Source: Triatoma infestans (taxonomy: Eukaryota; Arthropoda; Insecta; Hemiptera; Reduviidae). Taken from it: a DNA stretch of 64,000 nt. Below the pieces are notes generated by a model that searched no databases, was not told the DNA's origin, and worked only from the letters and a program-made list of their open reading frames with translations. The stretch spans positions 1 to 64,000 of the forward strand of contig JAAEAF010001136.1 in assembly GCA_011037195.1 (NCBI GenBank), written 5' to 3'. Each line of letters opens with the position of its first letter. Positions within the stretch are counted from its first letter, which is position 1. Position numbers and translations under genes: made by a program. Shown piece by piece: positions 20,745 through 31,062 of this stretch.

Positions 20745-21083
20745 TCGGATATGTGGATGGATCCGCAATGCTGGATAATATCTGGTATTTTATCCGTCGT
20801 AGCATGCATATTTATGTTCTTCCTGACCGGTTTCGGATTTCCATCCATCGTCTGAGCAAATTAACCAAGTTCGTGTAGAGAGTTCACTTTAACGTAATGT
20901 TCACTTCAACTCCCCACATAGTTATATACAACCAAAAGTGTGAGTAACAAGTAACAGAAACATTACGTTGAAATAAACTCTCTACACGAACTTGGTTAAT
21001 TTGCTCTGACGATGGATGAAAATCCGAATCCGGTCAGGAAGAACATAAATATGCATGCTACGACGGATAAAATACAAAATTTT
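20745..21083. repeat. Foldback family B, copy 1, near-complete palindrome
   Basis: The left arm from 20748 (TGGATGGATCCGCAATGCTG ... TTTTATCCGTCGTAGCATGC ... CTGACCGGTTTCGGATTTCC ... AACGTAATGTTC, to about 20904) is repeated inverted at about 20958-21083. The arms are about 125-155 bp around a short spacer. The layout parallels family A (CCGCA..GCTGGA, then a GCAT/GCCT block, then ACCGGTTTCGG), so A and B look like branches of one family. No coding capacity. Confidence 0.8.
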
Positions 21084-21856
21084 TTTCGGATTTACAAGAG
21101 CGAATATGTATTTCCGGTGTAAAATTAATTTTGAAAATTCTGATACGATCGTAATACATTCTCTTACAGCAGCATGAGAAAGTGAGATAAACTTATTTTG
21201 GAAGAACTGTATCAAACTCTATAACTTTATTTAAATCAAGTGACTTGAAATTGATGAATGCCCGGTTTTGCTTCCTGGGGAGAAGTAATCATCAAACTCT
21301 TAACTAATTATCATAAAAAATTACAAAAAAAAAAATGATCTAGAACATTCACACGTCTGACTTACTCTTAGTCAAAATCATTACAATCAATTCAAGAAAT
21401 TTCTTTTAAAATTACAACGTTATAATGTTTTAGTTGGGCTGGCTATAAAAATGATGTGGATATAGGAGTTTACTTGTACAACTAAACGGCTATATGTGGA
21501 GCGTTCTCTGCTAAAACCAACAAAGTTTGTGCAAATATAATTTAAACTACCCCAATACCCCTTTTTAAACCAATTTTTTTCAGCCAAATATTCCAAATAA
21601 AAGTGATACTATGTAGCAAGCATTTTAGCTTTTAAAAAACCGTATTCGAGAATATTCCAAAAAACGTAATAATCTATTTAGTAAAATCGCACCTCCAGTT
21701 CTTCAAATTTGGAATTCTATTAATACTTGTAATGTATATTATTAAAATTAAATAGTTGGTAAAACCAAACATTATACTAAAGTAATATTTTGGAGTAAAG
21801 TATAATGCATTAGAGAAGTAATATTTAGAGCAAAGTATAATGCTATCATTTACAAT
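21084..21856. repeat. Family R repeat fragments, AT-rich
   Basis: aatatgtatttccggtgtaa near 21105, agtgatactatgtagcaagc near 21603 and aatttggaattctat near 21706 are pieces of dispersed family R. No coding sequence recognised. Confidence 0.45.
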
Positions 21857-22220
21857 GATAGCATGCATCTTTTTGTGGTTATCGACGGGTTTCGGGCATT
21901 CGCCCATCATCAGGGTGTTTTTGTCAAACAGTGTAATAATGAGTTGCTCCTAGTGTAATAACGACTTCATCCTAGTTAAGACAGAACAAATACAGTTGAT
22001 ACATTGGATTTTAAAAATGTTTTTGTTAAGACCTACTAGGTTAAGAGCGGTGTTTGCTACCTGAATGGGAATGTAACCTTCGGCCCACTGAAGGTGATAC
22101 TGGGGGGGGGGGGGTTATGGGCGGGGAGCTGGGAGGGAATCAGAGGTCCAGAGAGTTGGCACATAAGTAGACGGAAAAGATGAAAAAGAATTCAGTCTAA
22201 TTGTACAAGTTCTATAATAT

Positions 22221-22600
22221 TGTAACGCAGCCAGTGGTGCATCTACGAGAGAAAGTAGGAACCGCAGTTCTCTTAGTGGCCGCTAGGAAGCGCTGGCGCG
22301 ACGCGCGCTAGTTATTTCTGGAAGGATTGAGAAGATTTTAGAAGATTCTCCACCGGTAAAAATTGGGACCGCAGAGAGTTTTGAAGAATTTTCCAATTAC
22401 AAACGAAGTGTAAGTTTGGTGGAAAGTGTATAAAAAGTGACAAAGTGAACTTTTGTGGTTTAATCTGTGAATTAATTATTATTAAGTGTTGTATTTATAA
22501 TTTATTGTGTAAAACAATAAATTGGTGTTTTTCTTATTATCTAAACGAACCCACTTAAAACTAGTTGCAGTAGCTAGTTTAGAGAGAAAAACGTTATAAT
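22221..22600 (+). repeat. LTR-like segment
   Basis: Begins TGTAACGCAGCC at 22221 and contains GC-rich promoter-like sequence, a TATA-like GTATAAAAAG at about 22430, and AACAATAAATTGGTGTTTTT (poly(A) signal followed by a GT-rich stretch) near 22513. Similar TATAATAT flanks occur at both ends (22213-22220 and about 22595), but the 3' terminus is not clean, so solo LTR status is probable rather than shown. Confidence 0.45.
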
Positions 22601-23228
22601 ATAAATATAAAAATTGAACAAAACGATAGTAAAATTTCAAATCAAAATTATAAAACCATAGCTAAAATATATATTGCTAGTAAATTGCAAATCTAAAGTT
22701 ATAAGGACAATACTAAAATATATATGGCTTCGCAATCCATCAATCAAGGAAATTATTAAGAAATATTACCCACAAAATAATCAAATTCTAAACTAATATT
22801 TCTTAATAGTTTAACAATGTAAATAAAAATAAAAAATGGGAAAATTATAAAGACTAGCTAAGATATATCCTACTGGTTGGGATCACTTAATCTGACTCCA
22901 AAAAAAATAATACACACATCCGCTAACCTACATCCAAGCAAATCTTACTAAATTAAACCATCCCAGACCACTAATTCCTACGGCGATGCGTTACGCCCAG
23001 AGAGCTTGGCAATATAGGGAAAAGGCACTCACCTGTGTAACAGAATAACACCAGAAACAGCATGAAGCGATCTGAACGTATGCACCCACGAACTCACACT
23101 GCTCCCTGCTCTCCACATTCTATTATTTTTAATTAATTTATCTCGCCGTCTACTCCAGTCAGTAGAGGCATCTGTCACATATACTGCCATGTCAGCTTAC
23201 TGAGCGCACGCTGATAACCTTTACTAGC

Positions 23229-23575
23229 TAACCAATTTACAGTTAAACACATGATTCGGTCCTTTAAAGACGTTGTTCCCTTTTAAAAATGGAAACATCA
23301 ATCAGTGGGGATATGTAACTTAAACTATGTTTTTTGAAGGAGATTTTACTTTGATAATTATTTACTCATACTATCTTATTTTTTTATTTATTAATTTATA
23401 ACAGAGTGAAATAATTAAAAAGTGTCAGCCGTGGGCCACTGTGGAATTGTTACTGAAAAACAATCTTCTTCAAAAAATATAGTTTAAGTTATTTATCCCC
23501 AGTCGTTGATGTTTCCATTTTTAAAGGGAACAATATGCCACTTTAAAGATCGAAACATGTGCTTTTCTATTCAGA
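23229..23575. repeat. Small foldback inside copy A4
   Basis: About 110-bp arms: AAAAATGGAAACATCAATCA GTGGGGAT in the left arm against TTGATGTTTCCATTTTTAAA in the right, with cctttaaagacgttgttccc / ggaacaatatgccactttaa. The central spacer is about 105 bp. No coding capacity. Confidence 0.65.
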
Positions 23576-23879
23576 TAGCAACATCCCTCTTAATCTAGTT
23601 AGGTCATAACAAAAACATTTTTAAAATCCAGTGTGTTAACTGTATTTGCTCTGTGCAAGCCTTTATTACACAACAACGAAGCAAGCTATCAGGGAAAATT
23701 CAATGATGCTGCTATTACACTGTTTGATAAAAACAACCAGATGATTGGCGAACGCCCGAAACTGGTCGATTACCACAAAAAGAAGCAGGCTATCAGAGGA
23801 AAATGTCTCTGATGCTTTCCAGCTCTGCAGAACCTACCTCACTACAACAAAGTATAATGCTACAGTTCCCCGAGAAGCC

Positions 23880-24250
23880 CCCCCCCCAAAATCAATTTTT
23901 CCGGGGTAATGTTACAAATGAAAGAGATAAATATTAATGTGTGTAGATAAACCGCTCAGTAAAGTCGTATTTCCGCTTGATGGATTTTATTCAAAATCTT
24001 TGTGTCTGATACGGTGGTAGTAATTAAGACACCTAAACGGAATACCAAGTTTGAGCTATTCTGTTGTATATATATACACAAACACACATACAGACCTAAA
24101 AACTTTGTTTTTCGTATTCAGGGGACCTCAAAACATGTATTTTCGGTGAAAATTCAATTTTAAAAATCTGAAACGATCTTAATATTTCTTCTTACTAGAG
24201 AATAAGGGAAAGTAATAACGTAAAAAAGATATTTGTCTATTCAAATCACC
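23880..24250. repeat. Family R, one of the longest copies
   Basis: Two segments that are separate elsewhere are joined here: cggggtaatgttacaaatga ... tttccgcttgatggatttta, then ataccaagtttgagctattc ... GTATTCAGGGGACCTCAAAA ... cttactagagaataagggaa. This copy therefore shows their order within the full repeat. From 24250 to 25250 I see no recognisable feature. Confidence 0.5.
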
Positions 24251-25255
24251 CTAAATGATCAACCTTTATCAATCATATAGCACTTGTCGGAAAAAGTGAC
24301 AAAGAAGGAAATTTATTTTATATCTCTATCTTTATCTAACCTTCCACGGGAGGAAAAACCTTATAAAGAAACTGATAATGAAAAAAGTAAGTCTTTTATT
24401 TTCTGTTTGTGGCAGTGATTGTCCATCATTTATCAAACTCTAACCTTTTCCCTTTCATAGATATAATGCATTACGACCTGAACGATCTATTGTGTCCCCT
24501 GGTGCCTTCTCAGTATATAGCCAGGCAATTAACCTCAGCAGCGATGTGTAGACGCTTCTAGGGGGAAAAATTAATTTTAGTTCTTAAACCCTCCGCGAGC
24601 AAAAGATTCCAGCGAGCTAATCCTGTCACTAATATCTAACCTTAATAACAGTTTTTTGTGTTCGTAACAACCGCTATATTCAATGTTGTAAATTGGATGT
24701 TGAGATTCATACAAACATGAATTTGACATGGAAAACACTAAAATTCTCTCCATCAACAAAAAATAGTAAAAAAAAAATAATATATTGGAAATGATACACA
24801 TTAAAAATGATAAGTTATCTATCAATTTTAGAACAGACACCAAAAAACCTATCCCTCAGTTATAACAATCTCCTGGAATTTCCAAAACAACATGCAGATT
24901 AAGACACGGTTTTCCCATCTCCTCTCCTAGCTCCCTTTATAGACCTTGATCCATCCAATGTCCGTAACACTTGGTGTGATGGTATGTCACAGGTTAAACT
25001 ACAGTTTGTAAGTAATTCTAACTAGAAATTTTTGTAAGTACATTTCCTAAGTTATTTCCATACTTTACTCTTATATATGCCACATATTGTCAAAGTTTCA
25101 ATAGTTGTGATTTAGTTTAATATTGATCTGTTCTACAACAATAAGTTAGAAAAAAATTAATTTTGCTATATACATATCATACTTTTTATTTAGTTCATTT
25201 ATATAGTTTATTTTTTGAAAAATTTTATTTGATAATAATTATTTTAAGTTTATCT

Positions 25256-26440
25256 TTTATGTTGAGATGTCTGCAGTAATACTGTGTATAATAAAGGTCC
25301 TAAGATGCTGCCTTGCGGAACACCAGCTTTGACAGGTTGGAAGGGAGATAGGGAATAACCTACCGACACTTGAAAGTGGCGGTCGGACAGGTAAGATTTG
25401 ATGATTAAATAATAAGTAAAAGGAAGGACGCCCTTGAGCTTCCAGAGCAACCCGGCATGCCATACTCGATCAAAGGCTTGCCTTACATCGAGGAAAGCAG
25501 CCGAACAGGTCTCCTAACGCTCAAGAGAGGAAGCGAATGGCATCCACAACGCTTATTTTTGTGTGAGTGTAACAGAAAGTGTGAGTAACAGAAGTGTTGT
25601 AATAGAAGTGTGTAACAGAGGTGTGAGTGTAACAGAAGCATTACGTTGAAGTGAACTCTACACGAACTTGTTGAATTTGCACTGACGATGGATGAAAATC
25701 CAAACCTGTCAGGAACAAAATGAATATGCGATGGCATTGTTGGATTGTGGATTGATGTCGACTGAATCCAAATTGGTGCACAGGAATTATGTTAGCAGAT
25801 TCTATGATGGGTAAGATCCGCTTCAACAAGATTTTGTCTAGAATTTTTCCAGTTATGGGTATTAGACTGATAATAGGACGGTAGGAAGTAGGTAGGGATG
25901 AGGTTTTTTTGGTTTCGGGATCATTTTGATTTTGGAAAATTTTCACTGGTTGGGGAAGTAAGTGGTTCTAAGAACTGAATTGAAGATATTAGTAAGGAGA
26001 ACTACAGCTTTTTTGGGAATTTGGTGGAGAATATTGGAGGTTATTAGGTCAAGACTTGGAGCTTTTTTGATGGGGAGAGATTTATTGCGTACTGCACCTC
26101 GGTAGGTGTAAATGCTTTGGGAGGAGGTGTTAGAGGGAGTGAAGAGGCGAGGTCGTTTTCTATTGCACAGTTAAATGTTGGGTTTTGTAAGTCTGGGTGA
26201 GGTACAAACACTTCGGATAGATAGGAAGAAAACAGAAATGCTTTTTCTTCATCAGATGAGTGACCCAAGTGCCATCCTCACGTCGCAAGGGTGAAGCAAC
26301 AGTTTTGTAAGATAAGATTTTTTTTGTCGCAGTCCATAGTGATTTGTCTTCTGTAGTGAGGGATTGTGTAAATTCCTTGAACTGTTCTTCATATAGTAGT
26401 GTTAGTTCGGTCTTAAGGAGATGGTTTAGTTTATTGAAGA
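25256..26440 (-). mobile_element. Jockey-like LINE fragment (ORF2, RT region), disrupted
   Basis: On the minus strand: FTPTEVQYAINLSPSKK (26.1 kb), TSYRPIISLIPITGKILDKI and HQFGFSRHQSTIQQCHRI (25.7-25.9 kb), then SDRHFQVSVGYSLSPFQPVK and AGVPQGSILGPLLYT (25.3-25.4 kb). These are RT motifs of Jockey-clade elements in the right order. Frames are shifted, and a family B foldback half (about 25545-25745) sits between the RT pieces. No YADD box is present in the retained part. Dead copy. Confidence 0.8.
25545..25745 (+). repeat. Foldback family B, copy 2, half element inside the Jockey-like fragment
   Basis: tttttgtgtgagtgtaacag ... AACTCTACACGAACTTGTTG ... GCACTGACGATGGATGAAAA ... GTCAGGAACAAAATGAATAT matches the right arm of copy 1. 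The same version occurs at 27490-27660. It interrupts the LINE frame. Confidence 0.75.
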
Positions 26441-27419
26441 ACGTCGATCAGATGGATAGCGGGTGCGCTGTTATTTGGCCCGCGCTCTCCGTTTATCCAT
26501 GATAAGAGTACGTATTTATAAAGGGAAATAATAATAATAAAAATTGTATGTTGTTTTTCTATTTTTTTGATTTGTATTAAAACTTTTGTACAGACCCTGA
26601 AGAAGGCAATAAATTTTCCGAAACGTCGGTAGAAATTTAAAATGAGTTCTTTTGTATGACCGAACCTCAACAACCAATTTACAACACTTAATAACAGTGT
26701 TATCAAATATAATAACCGCATAAAAACCAATATCAAGTAAAGTCTTAACATAAATATTATTGAGAACTAGTGGTCTCAGATTGAAATAAACTTGTAAAAT
26801 AAGTAAAAAATAATAAACTTCTTTACCACAACATATTTTCCACTTAATAAAAGTATCACAAATAAATCTATAAATTAAATATAGCAATAGAATAGGTTGT
26901 ACAATAATTGCAGTTGCACAAAAATAGAGTTAAAAAGAAAATCGTTGCAACTACTTTTTGAGAAAATTGCAAAAAAAAAACTAAAAAATAAAATCCATTA
27001 AGTAGTCCATGCTTCAATTAAATTAGTGCAGCCAATTATAAACTATTAATAATTGTGAATAACTCTTCACATTTTATTTTTCTATCTCTAATTTTACGAC
27101 ACTGAAGTGTCATTTTTTTTTTAGCTTGATTTTTAATTATAGTTTAATTTTTTTTTTTTTTAATAAAAAATGATTTAAAGTGATTTTTTTGTGTGAATAT
27201 AGCGAGCAAAAGTAAAATAAATAAATATTCATGTGATAACTAAAGAATTAAAAACAAAATCAAAGTAGAAATTAAGGTGAAATAGTAACTAATTGAAAAC
27301 TGACAGTATTAACTGTTATAATTAATTTTCATTACAAATAAGCAGAGTATTATGAATTTGAATTGATATATTGCACACTAAATATTTCAACAATTGGTAA
27401 ACAGTGCACATATGATTAA
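26441..27419. repeat. Foldback family F half copy (26570-26890) and AT-rich flank
   Basis: 26591-26631 reads CAGACCCTGAAGAAGGCAAT ... TTTTCCGAAACGTCGG. The chance frame on the opposite strand (FLPTFRKIYCLLQG) matches the one in foldback E at 41.2 kb (FLPTFRQIYCLFQG), so E and F are related. The rest to 27419 is AT-rich with no recognisable feature. Confidence 0.5.
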
Positions 27420-27680
27420 ATATGTGGATGGGTCTGCAATGCTGGACAAGATCTGGTATTTTATCCGTCATAGTATGCGTATTTATTTTTGTGTGAGTGT
27501 AACAGAAAGTGTTGTAATAGAAGTGTGTAACAGAGGTGTGAGTGTAACAGAAACATTACGTTGAAGTGAACTCTACACGAACTTGTTGAATTTGCACTGA
27601 CGATGGATGAAAATCCAAAACCTGTCAGGAACAAAATGAATATGCATGTTACGATGGGATAAAATACCAGATATATCCAC
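27420..27680. repeat. Foldback family B, copy 3, short left arm
   Basis: The left end TGGATGGGTCTGCAATGCTG at about 27424 and right end ATGGGATAAAATACCAGATA near 27654-27673 are inverted. The middle carries the same tgtgagtgtaacagaaag block as copy 2. The left arm is shortened to about 70 bp. Confidence 0.7.
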
Positions 27681-27699
27681 GTTATTTGGATGAATTCAA

Positions 27700-28165
27700 C
27701 TGTATTGAGAAAAATTTTGAAAGTAAGATTACTTCTTTTTATTTAGGGAGTTTCCTCAATTCTTGGGCTACCTCAACCGAATACGTATGTCCTTCAGTTT
27801 TTCCTTCCAACTCTCTCTTTCGATTGAATCCTTTTGCACAAGGTCCATTTTCCCTAAGAGACACGCTCAGGAGATATAACCAAGTTTTCCTGAGCCGCCC
27901 TTTCTTTCTCCTGAGCCGCCCATTCCATCATCCGCTAAGCTACCCTTTTACCTTTCATCCTAAATAAGTGTCCATACCAGCACAACCTTTTCTCCTATAT
28001 TCGCTCCAGAACATTTTGCTTTTACTTGCATAATTTCCCTTATTTCTTTCCAATTCCGGAACTCTAGCAGATCTGCTCCAAAAATCCATCTCAGTTGAAA
28101 GGAGCCCGCGCCCGTAAGCTTCATGTTTCTGCTCCATATAGCAATATACTTTCCATAATTCCATT
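27700..28165 (-). mobile_element. LINE fragment, ORF2 C-terminal region (RTE-like)
   Basis: The minus-strand frame 28164-27955 contains YGRGLLSTEMDFWSRSARVP, matching the EMDFWRRSAR block that follows the RT in widespread RTE/endonuclease-RT elements. The neighbouring sequence down to 27700 continues with shifts. 28166-29280 has no recognisable feature. Confidence 0.55.
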
Positions 28166-29880
28166 ATAAATTATCTTTTTCGTGTGTTTCAGAATATTGC
28201 TACTCCGGTAGAGTAGAAGATAAAATTACGCTGACTGATACATTAATTGAGAAAACAGAGTTTTCTACAAGGACTTCACACTAACTGGTGTATACAGAGA
28301 ACAGGTAGCGTGAGTTAAAATGACAGAATGGGGTGGCAGAGTATTGGTGATAATGATATTATTTTCTTGAAGACTGTGTTATAATAAAACTGAATGTTTG
28401 CAGCTTGGCCCTTATATTTTGCTTCTTGGTAAATTTCCCTACCTTTTCTTTTCCAGATCTCCTGAAGGTTGAGATAGGCGATTTTTGATTTGTCCTATAT
28501 GATTGTGAATTGTATAGCTTACAGTAGGAAAATCGTTACGCCTCATGTGACGTAACTTTGGGCGGATGACTTAGCAGTTGGATGAATTGACTGTGATTTT
28601 TTTTTCTTGGTTGCAGGCTGTCCATTATACTGTCGGCAATCCATTACACGACGAAATTAATTGTTTGATCCCTTAAGACACCTAAATTGGGCATAAAATA
28701 GAATTTCTGTTTATGTTACGCTGACGCACTTATTCCCCCCCCCCAAATATACATAAATAGGGAGAGAAAGAAAAGGGAAAATTTATTTCTGGAAAACACA
28801 CCAGTCACGATTTAATACTTCGCTTTATAATAAATAATAAGAGATAGTAAAAATTATAACATTTTTCCTAATTAAAAGAACTAATCTAATTAGATATAAC
28901 GATTTAAAAAAAAAGACGATAAAAAATAGAAAACCAGAATTCATGGAGAACAAAACAACATAATTCATTCTTTCATAATAAATGTTATTTACCAAATTTT
29001 TTAAGTTGAAAGGAAACAACAAACATGGTGTGAGGTAAAGTAAAAGTTACTTCATAAATAAAAGTTTGAAACAGAGTAACAGGAAGTCAAGCTTTTGCCG
29101 TAAATTTGTTTCCTTGTGAAAGCAGTGGGAGGTTTAATGCTTTTTAATTTTATTTCTTACTTGTAATGTAATTTTATCAAGTTTTATATTTTCTTTAGAA
29201 AAAACAAAAAAAAAAAATAATATTAATTTTTTATTCATATTATACACCTGCTAATAGATCAGTGATGGATGCTATTAATTAATGATTTTCCTGGGTGTGT
29301 TAAAGGAATGAACCTCTTTTTCAGCCTTATTTTCTTTTTTTTATTATAAATTATACATTTAGTTTCTCCAACGTTTCGGCATTTCACATGCCATTATCAT
29401 AGGATTAATAATGTTTATATCTTATATAATTTTTGCATTCTGATAATGTAGCGTTGTTGGTTGAATGTATATGATATATAGATATCTGCTGAAAGATATT
29501 TCCCTTGTTTTTGTATAAAATATATGTTGAGATAAGTAACAATGTGTTACTGTCAGATTATTTCTGTAAGATTGTTGTTAATCTGCGTCAGTATTTATTG
29601 AGGGAATTTTTAATATTTGCTTGTTATTCGTAATATAAATATGTATTGAAATGAAAGTGCACCACGTATTGCTCTATATTTATGATTGGCTTATTTTTTG
29701 TTCATTTTGGGCTTCTTTATTTTGATATCTTTTGGAGGCTGGATTATAGAGTTGTACCTAGCTATATATGCAAGATGGCAGGCAACTATTAGAGCAAATA
29801 TTAAAAATTCCCTCAACAAATACTGACGCATATTAACAACAATCTTACAGGAAAAATTTGATAGTAACATACTGTTACTT

Positions 29881-30779
29881 CCCCGACTGGGGTCGGAGCT
29901 GGGGTCTACGGGGGCAGGCCTAAAGTTAAAATTAAGGCCAGCCTAGGGAGGTACGTCACGGTCTTTCAGGCTGAAGTCGTGGCGTTACAACTCTGCACTA
30001 GGGAGATTATAAGGCAAAGGATAGTGGGCAGAAGAGTGGCCATATACTCCGACAGTCAGGTAGCCCTGAAGGCACTTTCCTCACACCAAATAGTCTCAAG
30101 ACTGGTGTGGGACTGCCTACTTGCCCTCACCGAGGTGGGTACTCGGAATAAACTGACACTCGCCTGGGTGCCGGGACATGCGGGGTTCCTGGGCAATGAG
30201 AGGGCGGATGCCCTAGCGAGGGAGGGCTCGCAGGATACCTTTATAGGCCCCGAACCCTTCTGCGGCTTGTCCAGGAGCCTCATCCAAACTTCTATCAAGG
30301 GGTGGATAGAAGATCAGCGTCTGCGTTGGTGGGAGGGAACACCAGGACAGAGGCAGGCAAAGCTCTTCATTAAAAGACATTTGCCTAAATTTACCAAAGA
30401 CCTACTGAGCCAAACCCGAAGGGATATAAGGTTAATTGTGGGTCTACTAACAGGGCATTGTAGGCTGAATAGACACATGCACCACCTACAACTTGCGGAT
30501 AGTGCGGTATGCCGATTCTGCAAGGTAGAGGAGGAGACCCCGGCGCACATCCTTTGTGAGTGTGCCGGCCTGGCGAGGATTCGGTTTCTTCAATTGGGGA
30601 CGGGCAATCCCGAAGCTGGAAGCTTCATGACGGAGCCGCTCTCAGTTTTGCTAGGATTGATTAGGAGGGCAAGGCTGGGGGCTGTTCTGTAACTTAAGGG
30701 GATCCACAATAGACCTCAATTTGTAGGTCGCAGTGGAATGAGGCTCACCCCCCTCCCCCGATTCTATTCTATTCTATTC
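29881..30779 (+). mobile_element. 5'-truncated LINE with RNase H domain, ATTCT tail and 11-bp TSD
   Basis: TACTGTTACTT flanks both sides (29870-29880 and 30780-30790). The insert is 899 bp, ends with repeats of ATTCT, and carries the RNase H C-terminal half of an ORF2. Truncation falls just after the first RNase H strand. It sits in the right arm of foldback C and is much better preserved and more GC-rich than its surroundings, indicating a recent insertion. Confidence 0.92.
29883..30692 (+). CDS. LINE ORF2 RNase H domain and C-terminal zinc cluster, truncated
   Basis: The frame is open from the 5' junction (no ATG), reading GVGAGVYGGRPKV first. RNase H catalytic residues present are Glu in VFQAEVVALQL, Asp in IYSDSQVALKA and the His/Asp pair in VPGHAGFLGNERADALARE. 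The first Asp (TDGS strand) is lost by truncation. Downstream are FIKRHLPKF, a GLLTGHCRLNRHMHHL segment and the Cys/His cluster CRFCKVEEETPAHILCEC. This order is typical of RNase H-carrying LINEs in the I/Jockey superfamily. RNase H removes the RNA strand during target-primed reverse transcription. The fragment is open but not functional alone. Confidence 0.9.
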   Translation, partial: PTGVGAGVYGGRPKVKIKASLGRYVTVFQAEVVALQLCTREIIRQRIVGRRVAIYSDSQVALKALSSHQIVSRLVWDCLLALTEVGTRNKLTLAWVPGHAGFLGNERADALAREGSQDTFIGPEPFCGLSRSLIQTSIKGWIEDQRLRWWEGTPGQRQAKLFIKRHLPKFTKDLLSQTRRDIRLIVGLLTGHCRLNRHMHHLQLADSAVCRFCKVEEETPAHILCECAGLARIRFLQLGTGNPEAGSFMTEPLSVLLGLIRRARLGAVL

Positions 30780-31062
30780 TACTGTTACTTATCTCAACAT
30801 ATATTTTATACAAAAAACAAGAGAAATATCTTCCAGCTGATATACGATACATCCTCGTATATATATCATAAACACTCAACCAACAACGCTACATTATCAG
30901 AATGCAAAAATTATATAAGATATAAACATTATTAATCCTATGATAATGGCATGTGAAATGCCGAAACGTTGGAGAAACTAAATGTATAATTTATAATAAA
31001 AAATGAAAATAAGGCTGCAAAAGAGGTTCGTTCATTCCCTTAACACACCCAGGAAAATCATA

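Larger units (their letters stand above)
21857..23846. repeat. Foldback family A, copy 4, large, with inner LTR-like and inner foldback
   Basis: The left arm 21857-22060 and right arm about 23600-23846 are inverted copies: TTTTGTGGTTATCGACGGGT against the inverse of ACTGGTCGATTACCACAAAA, and ATTTTAAAAATGTTTTTGTT against AACAAAAACATTTTTAAAAT. About 1.5 kb between the arms holds an LTR-like segment and a second, smaller foldback. The left arm (minus strand, 21881-21920) has the best preserved CTGATGA ... GAAAC motif of the window. Confidence 0.75.
29282..31062. repeat. Foldback family C, long arms, split by a LINE insertion
   Basis: The left arm (29282-29626) and right arm (about 29793-29880 plus 30791-31062) are inverted: CCAACGTTTCGGCATTTCAC at about 29368-29387 against its inverse at 30953-30972, and ATTTTCCTGGGTGTGTTAA against TTAACACACCCAGGAAAAT at the extreme ends. 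Without the insert the element would be about 870 bp with a 166-bp spacer. Each arm holds the stem-plus-GAAACGTTGG motif. Confidence 0.85.

Noticed and set aside
24577..24843. 88-aa minus-strand frame with hydrophobic stretch
   Set aside because: Composition is what AT-rich DNA gives by chance; no promoter, homologue or conserved motif visible.
27686..27967. 93-aa plus-strand frame
   Set aside because: Antisense to a recognisable LINE ORF2 fragment (EMDFWSRSAR).
30056..30550. Minus-strand frames of 78-80 aa
   Set aside because: Antisense shadows of the RNase H LINE frame.
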